DNA of 59,542 nt from Methylocystaceae bacterium (lineage in GTDB: Bacteria > Pseudomonadota > Alphaproteobacteria > Rhodospirillales > Terasakiellaceae), in contig JABXIC010000150.1 in NCBI GenBank assembly GCA_013373265.1, positions 1 through 59,542 on the forward strand. The letters run 5' to 3'. The translations under genes and the position numbers were made by a program. A model generated the notes under the pieces. The model was not told where the DNA came from, searched no databases, and was given only the letters and a program-made list of their open reading frames with translations. Positions 9,224-20,055 of this stretch are shown here, one piece after another. Position 1 is the stretch's first letter. Each line of letters starts with the position of its first letter.

Positions 9224-10396
9224 ATGTCTATTTTTAAAATAGCCAAACAAGTTACGGGGGCATTGCTGGCAGCTGGTTTGCTCAGCGGTGCAGCCCATGC
9301 AGAAGATAAGAAGGATATCGTCTTAGGCGGTTCCATTCCAATGACAGGCGTCTTTGCTTTTGCCGGCGTCGGTATCCATGCAGGCATCACGGATGCAACA
9401 AAAATCATCAACGACAATGGCGGTATCGAAGGTCACAAGCTCGTCTACGTACCGGAAGATACAGCTTATAAAGTTGATGCATCCGTTGCCGCTTTCAACA
9501 AAATCACCAGCCAGCATGATGTAAACCTTTATTATGGTGACTCAACAGCATTTTCCAAAACCATTTCACCTGAAGTAGATCGTCTTGGAAAAATGGTTCT
9601 TACAGGTGCGTCTTTTGCATCTGAACTGAACGACACGAAAAAATTCCCCAATATCTTTATTCCCGGTCCTACCTATACTGACATGATCGGCATTCTGCTC
9701 AACCATATCGCCAAAGAAAAACCGGGTGCAAAAGTTGGCCTAGTCCATTCTGAAACAGAATTTGGTCGGGACCCGGTTGAAGGTGCTAAAGCAACGGCTA
9801 AAGAACTTGGTCTGGATATGAGCCTGATCATTTCAACAGCCCCGGGTGGCGTTGATGTATCCACGGAAGTTCTGAAAATTCGTCGCGCCCGTCCAGATTT
9901 CGTTATCTTCCATGGGTATGTTTTAGCCCCAATCCCTGAATTTATCTCGCAAGCACGCGCCATGGGTTTGAAAACAAAATTCATGGGCACTTTCTGGTCA
10001 ATGGATAATTCCATGGTCGGCAAAATGGGTGATGTCGCCGATGGCTTCATGGGTGTTATGCCGTACAACTATTACTACAGCGAACAAGCCAATGCACCGA
10101 TGCTTGATAAAATCCGCTCTATGCGTGACACATACCAAAGCAACGCCTACATGCAAGGTTTCTTCAGCACAATGATGCTATCCGAAGCCGTTCGTAACAC
10201 CATCAAAGCCGGTAAAGAACTAAACGGTCCGAACATCCATGCTGGTTTACAACAAATCAAAGATTTCGACACAGGCGGGATTATCGGTGTTCCAGTCTCT
10301 GTAAAAGGGAACTCCGTTCCGATCGGTCGCGTTTACCAATACGACCTGTCCAAAAAACAAATGGTTCCGGCCTCTGACTGGATCCGTCTGGATTAA
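9224..10396 (+). CDS. ABC transporter substrate-binding protein (Peripla_BP_6 type)
   Basis: Signal peptide then IVLGGSIPMTGVFAFAGVGIHAGITDATKIINDNGGIEGHKL; sits inside the Liv-type cluster. Confidence 0.9.
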   Translation: MSIFKIAKQVTGALLAAGLLSGAAHAEDKKDIVLGGSIPMTGVFAFAGVGIHAGITDATKIINDNGGIEGHKLVYVPEDTAYKVDASVAAFNKITSQHDVNLYYGDSTAFSKTISPEVDRLGKMVLTGASFASELNDTKKFPNIFIPGPTYTDMIGILLNHIAKEKPGAKVGLVHSETEFGRDPVEGAKATAKELGLDMSLIISTAPGGVDVSTEVLKIRRARPDFVIFHGYVLAPIPEFISQARAMGLKTKFMGTFWSMDNSMVGKMGDVADGFMGVMPYNYYYSEQANAPMLDKIRSMRDTYQSNAYMQGFFSTMMLSEAVRNTIKAGKELNGPNIHAGLQQIKDFDTGGIIGVPVSVKGNSVPIGRVYQYDLSKKQMVPASDWIRLD

Positions 10397-10406
10397 GGAG
10401 AAATCA

Positions 10407-11222
10407 ATGACAAGCGCTTCTCCAATTTTGGATATCCGAAATATTGAAGTTGTTTACAACAACACTATTCAGGTATTGCGCGGCTTGTCCCTTTCTGTGC
10501 CAAGGGGGGCGGTCGTCGCCCTCCTCGGTTCAAACGGGGCGGGCAAATCAACAACCTTAAAAGCCATTTCCCGTTTACTTGAACTGGAAAAGGGAGAACT
10601 CAAATCAGGCGACATCCTTTTTGACGGTAAATCGGTTCGACAAGACAGCCCCCATGGCTTGGTGCGTCGCGGTCTGTTTCATGTTATGGAAGGTCGACGC
10701 GTCTTTGAAGATTTAACGGTTGAAGAAAATTTAACTGCCGCAACATACGCAGATAACCTGTCCAAAGCCAAACAACGCTTTGAACTGGTATATGAATATT
10801 TCCCACGTTTGCATGAACGCCGCGATGGATTGGCCGGATATCTTTCTGGTGGGGAACAGCAAATGCTTGCCATCGGACGTGCATTGATTGCCAACCCGGA
10901 AATTATCTTGCTGGATGAACCTTCTCTCGGACTGTCCCCGCTTTTCACCGAAGAAATTTTTGGCATCATCGCCCGGATCAATAACGAACAAGGCACCTCT
11001 ATGTTGTTGGTGGAACAAAATGCCGCCATGGCCTTTGCGGTTGCGGACTATGGCTACATCATGGAAACCGGAAAAATCGTTTTGGACGGCCCGACCGAGC
11101 TATTAACCAAAGATGCCGATGTACAGGAATTTTATCTAGGTATGGGCGGACATGGTGACGAAGAACATAAAAGTTTCCGCGACATCAAACACTACAAACG
11201 CCGTAAACGCTGGCTTTCTTAG
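10407..11222 (+). CDS. Branched-chain amino acid-type ABC transporter ATP-binding protein (LivF-like)
   Basis: Walker A GSNGAGKST, LSGGEQQMLAIGRAL, Walker B IILLDEPSLGLSP; basic C-terminal tail SFRDIKHYKRRKRWLS. Confidence 0.92.
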   Translation: MTSASPILDIRNIEVVYNNTIQVLRGLSLSVPRGAVVALLGSNGAGKSTTLKAISRLLELEKGELKSGDILFDGKSVRQDSPHGLVRRGLFHVMEGRRVFEDLTVEENLTAATYADNLSKAKQRFELVYEYFPRLHERRDGLAGYLSGGEQQMLAIGRALIANPEIILLDEPSLGLSPLFTEEIFGIIARINNEQGTSMLLVEQNAAMAFAVADYGYIMETGKIVLDGPTELLTKDADVQEFYLGMGGHGDEEHKSFRDIKHYKRRKRWLS

Positions 11223-11248
11223 AATAATCAAAACGGAACGTTTAGAAA

Positions 11249-13060
11249 ATGAACGCGATAAAACCCCTCCCCAATCTTACCATCGGGCAAATGCTACAAG
11301 CACATGCGCACGACAGTGCAGATCACATTGCCTTGCGCCAAAAAGAACATGGTATCTGGAAGCCGATTACATGGCAGGAATACTATTTACGCTGTTGTTA
11401 CTTTGCCCTTGGCTTGCAAGAAATCGGCATCACAGCCGGATCACATATCGGTATATTGTCTGAAAACCGTTGGGAATGGGTCACCTCTCAACTGGGTGCC
11501 AATATCCTGCGTGCCATTTCCGTCGGCGTTTACCCCACCAGTCCGGCCGAAGAAGTCTCTTATGTCCTGGAACATGGCGACGTTGAAGTTGTGGTGTGTG
11601 AAGACCAAGAACAAACGGATAAAATTCTTGAGAACTGGGACCAACTTCCCAAAGTTCGCAAGATCATTGTGATGGAACATAAAGGTTTTCGCAGCTATCC
11701 AGCCGATAAAGTCATCCTTTTTGACAATCTGTTGGCAAAAGGTGAAGAACTTGCCCAAACAGAACTTGCCGAACTCGAAGCGGGTTTAGCCAAACAGACC
11801 TTGGATGACATTGGTTTAATGGTCTATACATCCGGTTCAACCGGTCGCCCGAAAGGGGCCATGTTATCTTATAAAAACATGCGGGCAGAAGGCGCTGCCG
11901 TCATCCATGCTTTTAAGGCGGACAACACACACAAGTATCTATCTTACTTACCATTATGTCACGTTGCCGAACAGCTTCTCAGCGTTTACGGGGCCATTTA
12001 CGGGGCCTATCAAGTGAACTTTGGGGAATCTATCCGCACCGTGCAACAAGACGTGCGTGAAGTCGCCCCCGATTTCTTCCTCGGTGTACCGCGTATCTGG
12101 GAAAAGCTACAATCTGCCATTCATATCAAAATGGTAGAAGCGGGTGGCATTCGCTACGCCCTTTATCAAAAATTTCTACAATGGTGTGAACCTTTTGCCA
12201 TCAAGCCCCACAGCAAACGAACTTTTGGTGAAAAGCTTATCTTCCAGATTGCCTACTGGCTGTATTTTCGTGCCTTGCAAAACTATGTCGGTTTGCGTAA
12301 AGCCCATGTTGTTATGAGTGGGGCCGCCCCGGTTGCGCCATTCATTTTAAACTTTTTCAGAACCATCGGCCTGCCCTTCATTGAAGTTTATGGACAAACA
12401 GAAACAACAGGAATGGTCACGTCACAAACGCTAGAAGACATCCGCCTTGGGACCGTCGGCCCGGCCGTTTTCAATGCTGAAATTAAAGCGGATGAACAAA
12501 CCGGCGAATTGCTCATCAAATCCGACCTTATCTTTTCCGGCTATTATAAAAATGAAGAAACCACAAAACAGACCATTGTTGATGGGTGGCTTCATACCGG
12601 AGACGTTGTGCGTATTGAAGATGGGCATGTGCGCATCGTTGATCGTTTAAAAGACATCATGATTACAGCCGGCGGTAAAAACCTCAGCCCGACTGAGATT
12701 GAAAACACCATGAAGGCCAGCCCTTACATTAAAGAATGCATTGTCATCGGTGAAAAACGCAAGTTTGTCTCCGCCCTCATCCAAATTGACCCGGAAACGG
12801 TCGGGCAATGGGCAGAAACCAAAAACATCGGATACACAAACTATAAAAACCTCGTGGAAAATCCGGCGGTGCGAGAACTCATTGAAGAAGAAATCGCCAA
12901 AGGCAATGCCACAATGGCCAGTGTCGCCAATATTCGCAAATTCCACATGTTGACCAAAGAATTGGACCATGACGATGGGGAAGTGACCGCCACAATGAAA
13001 ATCAAACGCCAAAGCATCACCAGTAAATATGAAACCGAAATTGAAGCAATGTACGCCTGA
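11249..13060 (+). CDS. AMP-dependent synthetase / long-chain fatty acid-CoA ligase-like
   Basis: AMP-binding motif (LMVYTSGSTGRPKGAMLSY), EVYGQTETTG, GWLHTGDVVRIEDGHVRIVDRLKDIMITAGGKNLSPTEIE. Confidence 0.92.
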   Translation: MNAIKPLPNLTIGQMLQAHAHDSADHIALRQKEHGIWKPITWQEYYLRCCYFALGLQEIGITAGSHIGILSENRWEWVTSQLGANILRAISVGVYPTSPAEEVSYVLEHGDVEVVVCEDQEQTDKILENWDQLPKVRKIIVMEHKGFRSYPADKVILFDNLLAKGEELAQTELAELEAGLAKQTLDDIGLMVYTSGSTGRPKGAMLSYKNMRAEGAAVIHAFKADNTHKYLSYLPLCHVAEQLLSVYGAIYGAYQVNFGESIRTVQQDVREVAPDFFLGVPRIWEKLQSAIHIKMVEAGGIRYALYQKFLQWCEPFAIKPHSKRTFGEKLIFQIAYWLYFRALQNYVGLRKAHVVMSGAAPVAPFILNFFRTIGLPFIEVYGQTETTGMVTSQTLEDIRLGTVGPAVFNAEIKADEQTGELLIKSDLIFSGYYKNEETTKQTIVDGWLHTGDVVRIEDGHVRIVDRLKDIMITAGGKNLSPTEIENTMKASPYIKECIVIGEKRKFVSALIQIDPETVGQWAETKNIGYTNYKNLVENPAVRELIEEEIAKGNATMASVANIRKFHMLTKELDHDDGEVTATMKIKRQSITSKYETEIEAMYA

Positions 13061-13092
13061 TGGTCAGGTCTGACAGAGCAAGGAATTAGAAT

Positions 13093-14871
13093 ATGACGTC
13101 TTACACTGCACCGTTGGATGACCTTAAATTTGTCATTCAACATATGGTCGACTTTGATCAAATTCAGGAAAAATCGGCAAATGAAAACCTGTCGTGGGAT
13201 GTGGTTGAAGCCGTTTTTGAAGAAGCAGCTAAAATTTCCTCACAAGTGCTTGCCCCGTTGAACGGCACTGGGGATCAACAAGGTTCCCGCATAGTCGAAG
13301 GCAAGGTCGTCACACCTGATGGCTGGAAAGACGCCTTCAAAGAAATCACTGAAGGCGGCTGGGTTGGCTTGGGTTGTTCTGAAACCTACGGCGGGCAAGG
13401 CTTTCCTGAAGTTGTCGCCGGGGCGGTTTCTGAAATGTTTCAAAGTGCCAACTTGGCCTTTTCCCTATGGCCTTTGCTTAATCAAGGTGCAGGTGATGCG
13501 TTATTGCGCCATGGCAGTGATGCGTTAAAAGAAACCTACCTGCCCAAGCTTTTCAGCGGAGAATGGACAGGCACCATGAACCTGACGGAACCACAAGCCG
13601 GTTCTGACCTTGCCGCTGTGCGTACAAAAGCGGTGCCCAACGGGGATCATTATCTCATTTCCGGGTCCAAAATTTTCATTTCCTATGGCGATCATGACAT
13701 GTGCGACAATATCGTGCATCTCGTGCTGGCACGCACCCCTGATGCCCCAGAAGGGGTGAAAGGTATTTCCCTCTTTGTCGTGCCCAAAATGCTGGTCAAT
13801 GATGATGGCAGTCTGGGGCAAGCCAATGACCTGCGTTGCGTGTCGTTAGAACATAAACTGGGCATCCATGCCAGCCCGACCTGCGTGATGGCTTATGGCG
13901 ACCAAGGGGGGGCTGTCGGTTATTTAATCGGTGAAGAAAACCGTGGTCTTGAATATATGTTCGTCATGATGAACAAGGCCCGTTTTGAAGTCGGCATGCA
14001 AGGTGTCTCTATTGCAGAACGTGCCTATCAACAAGCCTTGGCTTATGCCAAAGAACGTGTACAAGGCGTGCCCTTTAACGGTAAACCCGGCGATACAATC
14101 ATCAATCACCCGGATGTGCGCCGTTTGTTGATGCATATGAAATGCCAAATTCAAGCCATGCGCGCCCTCACGTATTGGGGCGGGGCACAACTTGATCTGG
14201 CCCATTATGAAAGCAACGACACCCGCAAACAGACCTATCAAGCCACAGCAGAATTTTTAACCCCGGTCATTAAAGCCTGGTGCACAGAGCGCGGTAGCGA
14301 AATGACATCATTGGGTATTCAAGTTCATGGCGGCTTGGGGTTTGTGGAAGAGACCGGGGCGGCGCAGTTTTACCGGGATGCCCGCATCATCACGATCTAT
14401 GAAGGGACAACGGCCATACAGGCCAATGACTTCATTTTCCGCAAAACTCTGCGTGATGGTGGTGCCACCGCACACAGGCTGCTCTCATTCTGGCAGGAAG
14501 AAGTCCAAGCAATCACAGAACCTACCTTACAAGAAAATAAGGCCAAGGTTGTCTGTGCATTATCTCATTGCAAAACGGCCCTTGATCTTGTCATCGAACG
14601 GGCCAAAAGCAACCCTGCCAAAATCGCATCCACAGCCGTCGCTTACCTGGATGTCTGGGGCTATGTGATGGGCGGATATCTCATGTTAAAAGCAACCACC
14701 ATTGCCAAAAAGCAACTGCAGGACGGGGCGGACAACCCAGCCTTTTTAAAAAGCAAAATAGCCTGTTGCGATTTCTACATCACTCACATTTTGCCACAAG
14801 GCGAAGCTTCTTTAAACACGGTCATGGATGGCACTGATGCCGTCTGGGGACTGTCAAACGATCAGTTTTAA
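13093..14871 (+). CDS. Acyl-CoA dehydrogenase
   Basis: TGTMNLTEPQAGSDLAAVRTKA; GIQVHGGLGFVEETGAAQFYRDARIITIYEGTTAIQANDF. Confidence 0.92.
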   Translation: MTSYTAPLDDLKFVIQHMVDFDQIQEKSANENLSWDVVEAVFEEAAKISSQVLAPLNGTGDQQGSRIVEGKVVTPDGWKDAFKEITEGGWVGLGCSETYGGQGFPEVVAGAVSEMFQSANLAFSLWPLLNQGAGDALLRHGSDALKETYLPKLFSGEWTGTMNLTEPQAGSDLAAVRTKAVPNGDHYLISGSKIFISYGDHDMCDNIVHLVLARTPDAPEGVKGISLFVVPKMLVNDDGSLGQANDLRCVSLEHKLGIHASPTCVMAYGDQGGAVGYLIGEENRGLEYMFVMMNKARFEVGMQGVSIAERAYQQALAYAKERVQGVPFNGKPGDTIINHPDVRRLLMHMKCQIQAMRALTYWGGAQLDLAHYESNDTRKQTYQATAEFLTPVIKAWCTERGSEMTSLGIQVHGGLGFVEETGAAQFYRDARIITIYEGTTAIQANDFIFRKTLRDGGATAHRLLSFWQEEVQAITEPTLQENKAKVVCALSHCKTALDLVIERAKSNPAKIASTAVAYLDVWGYVMGGYLMLKATTIAKKQLQDGADNPAFLKSKIACCDFYITHILPQGEASLNTVMDGTDAVWGLSNDQF

Positions 14872-14900
14872 AAAACAATTCAAATATTTGGAGTTTTATC

Positions 14901-16088
14901 ATGTCAAACATTTCAGACGTCGTTATCCTTGATGGGGCCAGAACAGCCATCGGTACTTTTGCAGGCAGCTTAAGCGGCTTTCGCCCGGCCGACTTGGGCA
15001 TCATCGCCTCAAAAGAAGCCGTCAAACGTTCCGGTGTTGACCCTGCCGAAATTGAACATAGCGTTTTTGGCCATATCATCCCCACCAGCACCGCAGATGC
15101 GTACCTGTCACGTGAAATCGCCCTCGGCGTCGGCATGAAAGAAAGTTCGGTTGCTTTTCACCTCAACCGTTTGTGCGGATCTTCCATTCAATCTTTGATC
15201 TCGGCGGCACAAATGCTGGTGTTAGGTGATTGCAAACTCGCCCTTGCTGGCGGAACTGAAGTCATGAGTGCGGGCCTTTATTACATTGATAACGCCCGCT
15301 TTGGACAACGCATGGGTGATGGGCGCATGGTGGATATGACCACGGGCGTCTTGGCTGACCCCTTTGACAGCGGCCATATGGGCGTGACGGCAGAACGGGT
15401 GGCAGAACGCTATAACCTGAGCCGTGAAGAATTAGATACATACGCCGTTGAAAGCCATAACCGCGCCAAAAATGCCATCGAGAAAGGCTATTTCAAAAGC
15501 CAGATTGTACCTGTTGATGTCAAAAAAGGACGCAAAAGCTTTACCTTCGACACCGATGAACATGTGCGCCACGATGCCAGCCTTGACGGTATGGCAAAAC
15601 TGAAACCTGTCTTTAAAAAAGACGGTGTTGTCACCGCGGGTAACGCCTCAGGTATCAATGATGCGGCCTGCGCCATGGTCTTGAGCACGGCAAAAGAAGC
15701 GGAAAAACGGGGTCTTAAACCGCGTGCACGTATTTTATCTTATGGTTTCTGCGGCGTGGCCCCGGAAGTCATGGGACTTGGCCCCATTGGGGCCGTACCT
15801 GTTGCATTGGAACGGGCGGGCCTGAAACTGCAAGATATAGATGTCATTGAATCCAATGAAGCCTTTGCCGCCCAAGCGATGGCCGTGTCCCAAGAACTGG
15901 GCTTTGACCCCGCCAAAGTAAACCCCAATGGCAGCGGCATTAGTCTGGGTCATCCGGTCGGCGCCACTGGATCCATCCTAACCTTGAAAACCCTTTATGA
16001 ACTTGAACGCATCAATGGTCGCTATGGCCTGATGACGATGTGCATCGGTGGCGGACAAGGAATTGCGATGATCGTGGAGAAACTTTAA
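14901..16088 (+). CDS. Acetyl-CoA acyltransferase / thiolase
   Basis: HLNRLCGSSIQSL active-site Cys region; IESNEAFAAQAMAVSQELG; NPNGSGISLGHPVGATGS; MCIGGGQGIAMIVE. Confidence 0.93.
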   Translation: MSNISDVVILDGARTAIGTFAGSLSGFRPADLGIIASKEAVKRSGVDPAEIEHSVFGHIIPTSTADAYLSREIALGVGMKESSVAFHLNRLCGSSIQSLISAAQMLVLGDCKLALAGGTEVMSAGLYYIDNARFGQRMGDGRMVDMTTGVLADPFDSGHMGVTAERVAERYNLSREELDTYAVESHNRAKNAIEKGYFKSQIVPVDVKKGRKSFTFDTDEHVRHDASLDGMAKLKPVFKKDGVVTAGNASGINDAACAMVLSTAKEAEKRGLKPRARILSYGFCGVAPEVMGLGPIGAVPVALERAGLKLQDIDVIESNEAFAAQAMAVSQELGFDPAKVNPNGSGISLGHPVGATGSILTLKTLYELERINGRYGLMTMCIGGGQGIAMIVEKL

Positions 16089-18358
16089 TGACACATAACA
16101 TAAAAAAAATAGGCGTTATCGGTGCAGGTGTCATGGGGGCCGGGATCGCGGCCCAAGCCGCTAATGGCGGCGCGGAAGTTGTTTTACTGGATATCGTTCC
16201 CGATGGGGCAGAAGACAGAAATACCATTGCTGCCGGGGCACGCGAACGCTTTATAAAAGCCGGGGCAAGTGGTGGCTTTATGGGACAAAAGGCGAGCGCT
16301 CGCCTTAGCGTAGGCAACACCGAAGACCATATGGATTTATTGGCGGATTGTGACTGGATTGTTGAAGCCATCGTGGAACGTCTTGATATCAAGCAAGACC
16401 TGTTTAAACGCATTGAAGAAGTGCGCAAAGACGGTTCTGTCGTATCTTCCAACACATCCACCATTCCGTTGGCCTCTTTAATGGATGGAATGCCCCAACG
16501 TTTGCGGGAAAACTTTATCGTCACCCATTATTTCAACCCACCCCGTCATATGCGTTTGCTTGAAATCATCAAGGGCGAAGATACAGATCAAACCTGTGTG
16601 GATCGTGTGGCTGAATTCAACGACATTCATATGGGTAAAACCGTCATTCATTGTGCTGACAGACCGGGCTTCATCGCTAATCGTTTGGGGGTCTTCTGGA
16701 TGCAGGTGGCTGTTTATGAAGCCACGCGCAATGGGCTGAGCATTGAAGAAGCCGATGCCATCATGTCCGGTCCTTGCGGTTATCCCAGCACAGGTATTTT
16801 CGGGCTATGGGATTTATGCGGTATTGATTTAATGCCAGATGTCACTGCAAGTCTAGCAAGCCTCTTGCCCGAAAGTGATGCCTTTGCCCCATATGGGGAC
16901 GTCATGCCTGCCGTCACCGCCATGGTAGAAAAAGGCTATCACGGTCGCAAAGGCCGGGCTTATCAAGGCTTTTACCGTGTGACCAAATCTGAAGATGGCA
17001 AACGTCTCAAAGAAACCATTAATTTGGAAAATCTTGATTATCGCGCCTTGGAAAAATCCACCCTTGCCAGCGGACAGTTGAAAAAAGGCCAATTATCCGC
17101 CTTGCTCAGCAGTGACGACAAAGGCGGTATTTATGGTTGGAAAGTCTTGTCACAGGTGTTGAATTACGCCACCACCCTTGTCCCGGATGTTGCCAAAGAC
17201 ATTACCTCTGTCGATAAAGCGATGAAGCTCGGCTACAACTGGGCCTTTGGTCCGTTTGAAATGATTGACCTGATCGGCACAAAAGCCTTTGTTGATCGTT
17301 TAGAGGCGGAAAACCTGCCCGTTTCTGATTTTCTAAAAAAAGCCGCAGGACGTCCCCTTTATACCTTTGAAGACGGTGTGGAAAAATGCATGGGTGCAGA
17401 CGGTGCCTATCATACCATCCAAAAAGGCGATGGCATCTTATTATTAAATGATCTGAAACAGAAAAATGCCTTGGTTATTGAGTCAGAAACAGCCAACGTC
17501 TGGGATTTAGGCGATGATGTCTGGTGTCTGGAATTTCGCACGAAAATGAATACTCTGCCCCGTGATCTTCTGGAAATGATTGAAAAAACCATTGATATGG
17601 CTGAAGAAAAAAATAAGGCCATCGTACTTTATAATGAAGGACCGCTTTTTGCCGCTGGTGCCAATCTGGCTGACTTAATCGATCATGTGACCGACCGCGA
17701 TTATGTACATAGTTACATCGCCTATGGACAACAAGTTTTCATGAAGTTGAAGTATGCTTCCATTCCCGTTGTCGGGGCTCCTGCCGGACGAGCCTTTGGT
17801 GGGGGTGTTGAAATTTTAATGCATTGCCACGCCGTGCAAGCACATAGCGAGCTTTACATTGGATTGGTTGAAAATAATGTCGGTATCCTACCCGGATGGG
17901 GTGGCACCAAAGAATTGATCCTGCGTAGCATGGAATGCCTGGGCAAAGAAAATGCCATTGCCAATGCCTATAAAGTCATTCAAGGGGCGATGGTATCTGG
18001 TTCGGCCCTGCATGCACAGGAATTATGCTATTTGCGCAAAAGTGATGGCATCACCATGAACCGGGATCGTTTATTGATGGATGCAAAAAAACGTGCCCTA
18101 CAATTGCGCACACAAAGGCGAGAGCGCAAACCGTTTGCGCCCCTGCCCGCACCTTCTGAACCAGCCTTCGCAACAGAAGGATATCAAGCGCATTTGGAAC
18201 GCACCACGTTTGACACCATGCTCCCTGCGCAAACGCCAGATTGGGAAGATGCGTTGTTGGCTTCTGAACTGAAAAATGTCGTCGAATTATGCGCCAGACC
18301 TGAGGCCATCGCGCGCATGCAACACATGCTTAAAACGGGTAAGCCTCTCAAAAACTGA
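16088..18358 (+). CDS. 3-hydroxyacyl-CoA dehydrogenase / enoyl-CoA hydratase bifunctional protein (FadN-like order)
   Basis: Start taken at ATG overlapping the thiolase stop (TAATG). N-terminal Rossmann IGVIGAGVMGAGIAAQAANGG, HYFNPPRHMRLLEII; C-terminal crotonase domain (GAPAGRAFGGGVEILMHCHAVQAHSELYIGLVENNVGILPGWGGTKE). Confidence 0.9.
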   Translation: MTHNIKKIGVIGAGVMGAGIAAQAANGGAEVVLLDIVPDGAEDRNTIAAGARERFIKAGASGGFMGQKASARLSVGNTEDHMDLLADCDWIVEAIVERLDIKQDLFKRIEEVRKDGSVVSSNTSTIPLASLMDGMPQRLRENFIVTHYFNPPRHMRLLEIIKGEDTDQTCVDRVAEFNDIHMGKTVIHCADRPGFIANRLGVFWMQVAVYEATRNGLSIEEADAIMSGPCGYPSTGIFGLWDLCGIDLMPDVTASLASLLPESDAFAPYGDVMPAVTAMVEKGYHGRKGRAYQGFYRVTKSEDGKRLKETINLENLDYRALEKSTLASGQLKKGQLSALLSSDDKGGIYGWKVLSQVLNYATTLVPDVAKDITSVDKAMKLGYNWAFGPFEMIDLIGTKAFVDRLEAENLPVSDFLKKAAGRPLYTFEDGVEKCMGADGAYHTIQKGDGILLLNDLKQKNALVIESETANVWDLGDDVWCLEFRTKMNTLPRDLLEMIEKTIDMAEEKNKAIVLYNEGPLFAAGANLADLIDHVTDRDYVHSYIAYGQQVFMKLKYASIPVVGAPAGRAFGGGVEILMHCHAVQAHSELYIGLVENNVGILPGWGGTKELILRSMECLGKENAIANAYKVIQGAMVSGSALHAQELCYLRKSDGITMNRDRLLMDAKKRALQLRTQRRERKPFAPLPAPSEPAFATEGYQAHLERTTFDTMLPAQTPDWEDALLASELKNVVELCARPEAIARMQHMLKTGKPLKN

Positions 18359-18376
18359 GTCAAGAAAGGAACATCC

Positions 18377-19363
18377 ATGTCCATCCCCAAGCAGTTTAAC
18401 GGGAGACTTAAATTACCCGCCGTTGCCGCACCTATGTTTTTGGTATCTGGCCCTGATCTGGTCATCGAAACCTGTAAATCAGGTGTCGTCGGCACCTTTC
18501 CTGCCTTAAACCAGCGCACAAGCGAAGGCTTTGAAGAATGGGTGGTCGAGATCAAATCCAAACTGGCCGCTTATGAAAAAGAAACCGGTGCAAAAGCCGC
18601 CCCCTTTGGTGTCAACCTGATTGCACACAGAAGCAATAAGCGACTGGATGCTGACTTGGCGATCTGCGTCAAACATGAAGTTCCCCTGATCATCACCTCA
18701 TTGGGGGCTGTTCCCACATTGATTGATCAGGTTCACGCATACGGTGGGATCGTCTTTCATGATGTGATCAATGTTAAATTTGCCAAAAAGGCCGCAGATG
18801 CCGGGGCAGATGGGTTGATTTGTGTCTGTGCGGGTGCAGGAGGACATGCGGGACAAATAAACCCCTTTGCACTGATCTCGGAAATTCGCCAATTCTATGA
18901 CAAAACCGTCTTACTGGCGGGTACGCTATCCACCGGACAGGATATCGCCAGCGCCCAAATGATCGGGGCTGATCTTGCCTATCTAGGCACCCGCTTCATC
19001 GCCACACAAGAAGCTATGGCCGTACCTGAATACAAAGAGATGATCATTGAAAGTCATGCCGCAGATATCGTCTACACCCCTAAAATATCCGGTGTAAACG
19101 CCAATTTTTTAATGCCAAGCATCGAAAAGGCAGGCATTGACCTCAGCAAAACACCTGAAAAAACTGAGATTGATTTCGGATCAGAACTCAAATTGGATAA
19201 AGACTCAAAAGCACAAGGAGCCTGGAGTAATATTTGGTCTGCCGGACAAGGGGTTGGCTCGATACAATCAAGTCCATCCGTTTCACACTTGATCCAGACC
19301 CTGCATCAGGAATATTGTCAGGCCATTGCTACCCATCAGGAAAAAAGCAAACAATTCTTATAA
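18377..19363 (+). CDS. Nitronate monooxygenase / 2-nitropropane dioxygenase-family flavoprotein
   Basis: VAAPMFLVSGPDLVIETCKSGVVGTFPALNQRT; GADGLICVCAGAGGHAGQINPFALI; GADLAYLGTRFIATQEA. Confidence 0.88.
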   Translation: MSIPKQFNGRLKLPAVAAPMFLVSGPDLVIETCKSGVVGTFPALNQRTSEGFEEWVVEIKSKLAAYEKETGAKAAPFGVNLIAHRSNKRLDADLAICVKHEVPLIITSLGAVPTLIDQVHAYGGIVFHDVINVKFAKKAADAGADGLICVCAGAGGHAGQINPFALISEIRQFYDKTVLLAGTLSTGQDIASAQMIGADLAYLGTRFIATQEAMAVPEYKEMIIESHAADIVYTPKISGVNANFLMPSIEKAGIDLSKTPEKTEIDFGSELKLDKDSKAQGAWSNIWSAGQGVGSIQSSPSVSHLIQTLHQEYCQAIATHQEKSKQFL

Positions 19364-19379
19364 AAGGACCCTCCAATTC

Positions 19380-20051
19380 ATGACAAATGCAGTTACATAC
19401 GAACAAGATGGTGACATCGCTATCATCACTTTAAATGATGGCAAAGCGAATGCCTTTACATTCGATATGATTGCCGAAGTAGATAAAGCTCTGGACAAAG
19501 CTGAACAAGAAGCCAAAGCAGTAATTATGACAGGCCGGGCCGGTATGTTTTGCGGCGGGTTCGATCTAAAAACCATGATGGATGGCGGTGATGGCCGCGA
19601 AAAGATTTTGTTGGAAGGTTTTAAACTTTCCTACAAGATGATGAACTTTCCCTATCCGATTGTAATTGCATCTACAGGTCATTCTGTTGCTTACGGCGGT
19701 GTTTTACTGTTATCTGCCGACTACCGTGTCAGCAGTGACGGCAACTTTAAAATCGGCTTAAATGAAATCGCCATTGGGCTTGTCATGCCTGACTATGGTG
19801 TGGATTTGGTGCGCAATCGTATCCCACTGTCTCATCAAATTCCGGCTATGGCAAATAGCGTCCTATATAACCCGCAAAATGCAATTCCCGCAGGCTTTAT
19901 TGATGAAATGGTTCCTGCTGAAGAAACCCTCAGCCGGGCCAAAGAAGTGGCCGCACAATTAACCAAACTGGACATGCACGCCCATGCAGAAGCCAAACGT
20001 GCGTTACGCCGTGACTTCTTGCAAAAACACAAAACAGTATATGGTGGATAA
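19380..20051 (+). CDS. Enoyl-CoA hydratase/isomerase (crotonase) family protein
   Basis: Start MTNAVTYEQ; crotonase fold motifs (MTGRAGMFCGGFDLKTM; STGHSVAYGGVLLLSADYRVSSDGNFKIGLNEIAIGLVMP). Confidence 0.85.
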   Translation: MTNAVTYEQDGDIAIITLNDGKANAFTFDMIAEVDKALDKAEQEAKAVIMTGRAGMFCGGFDLKTMMDGGDGREKILLEGFKLSYKMMNFPYPIVIASTGHSVAYGGVLLLSADYRVSSDGNFKIGLNEIAIGLVMPDYGVDLVRNRIPLSHQIPAMANSVLYNPQNAIPAGFIDEMVPAEETLSRAKEVAAQLTKLDMHAHAEAKRALRRDFLQKHKTVYGG

Positions 20052-20055
20052 TTCT

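Noticed and set aside
16012-16524. 170-aa minus-strand ORF
   Set aside because: Antisense to thiolase and HCDH-ECH genes with strong motifs.
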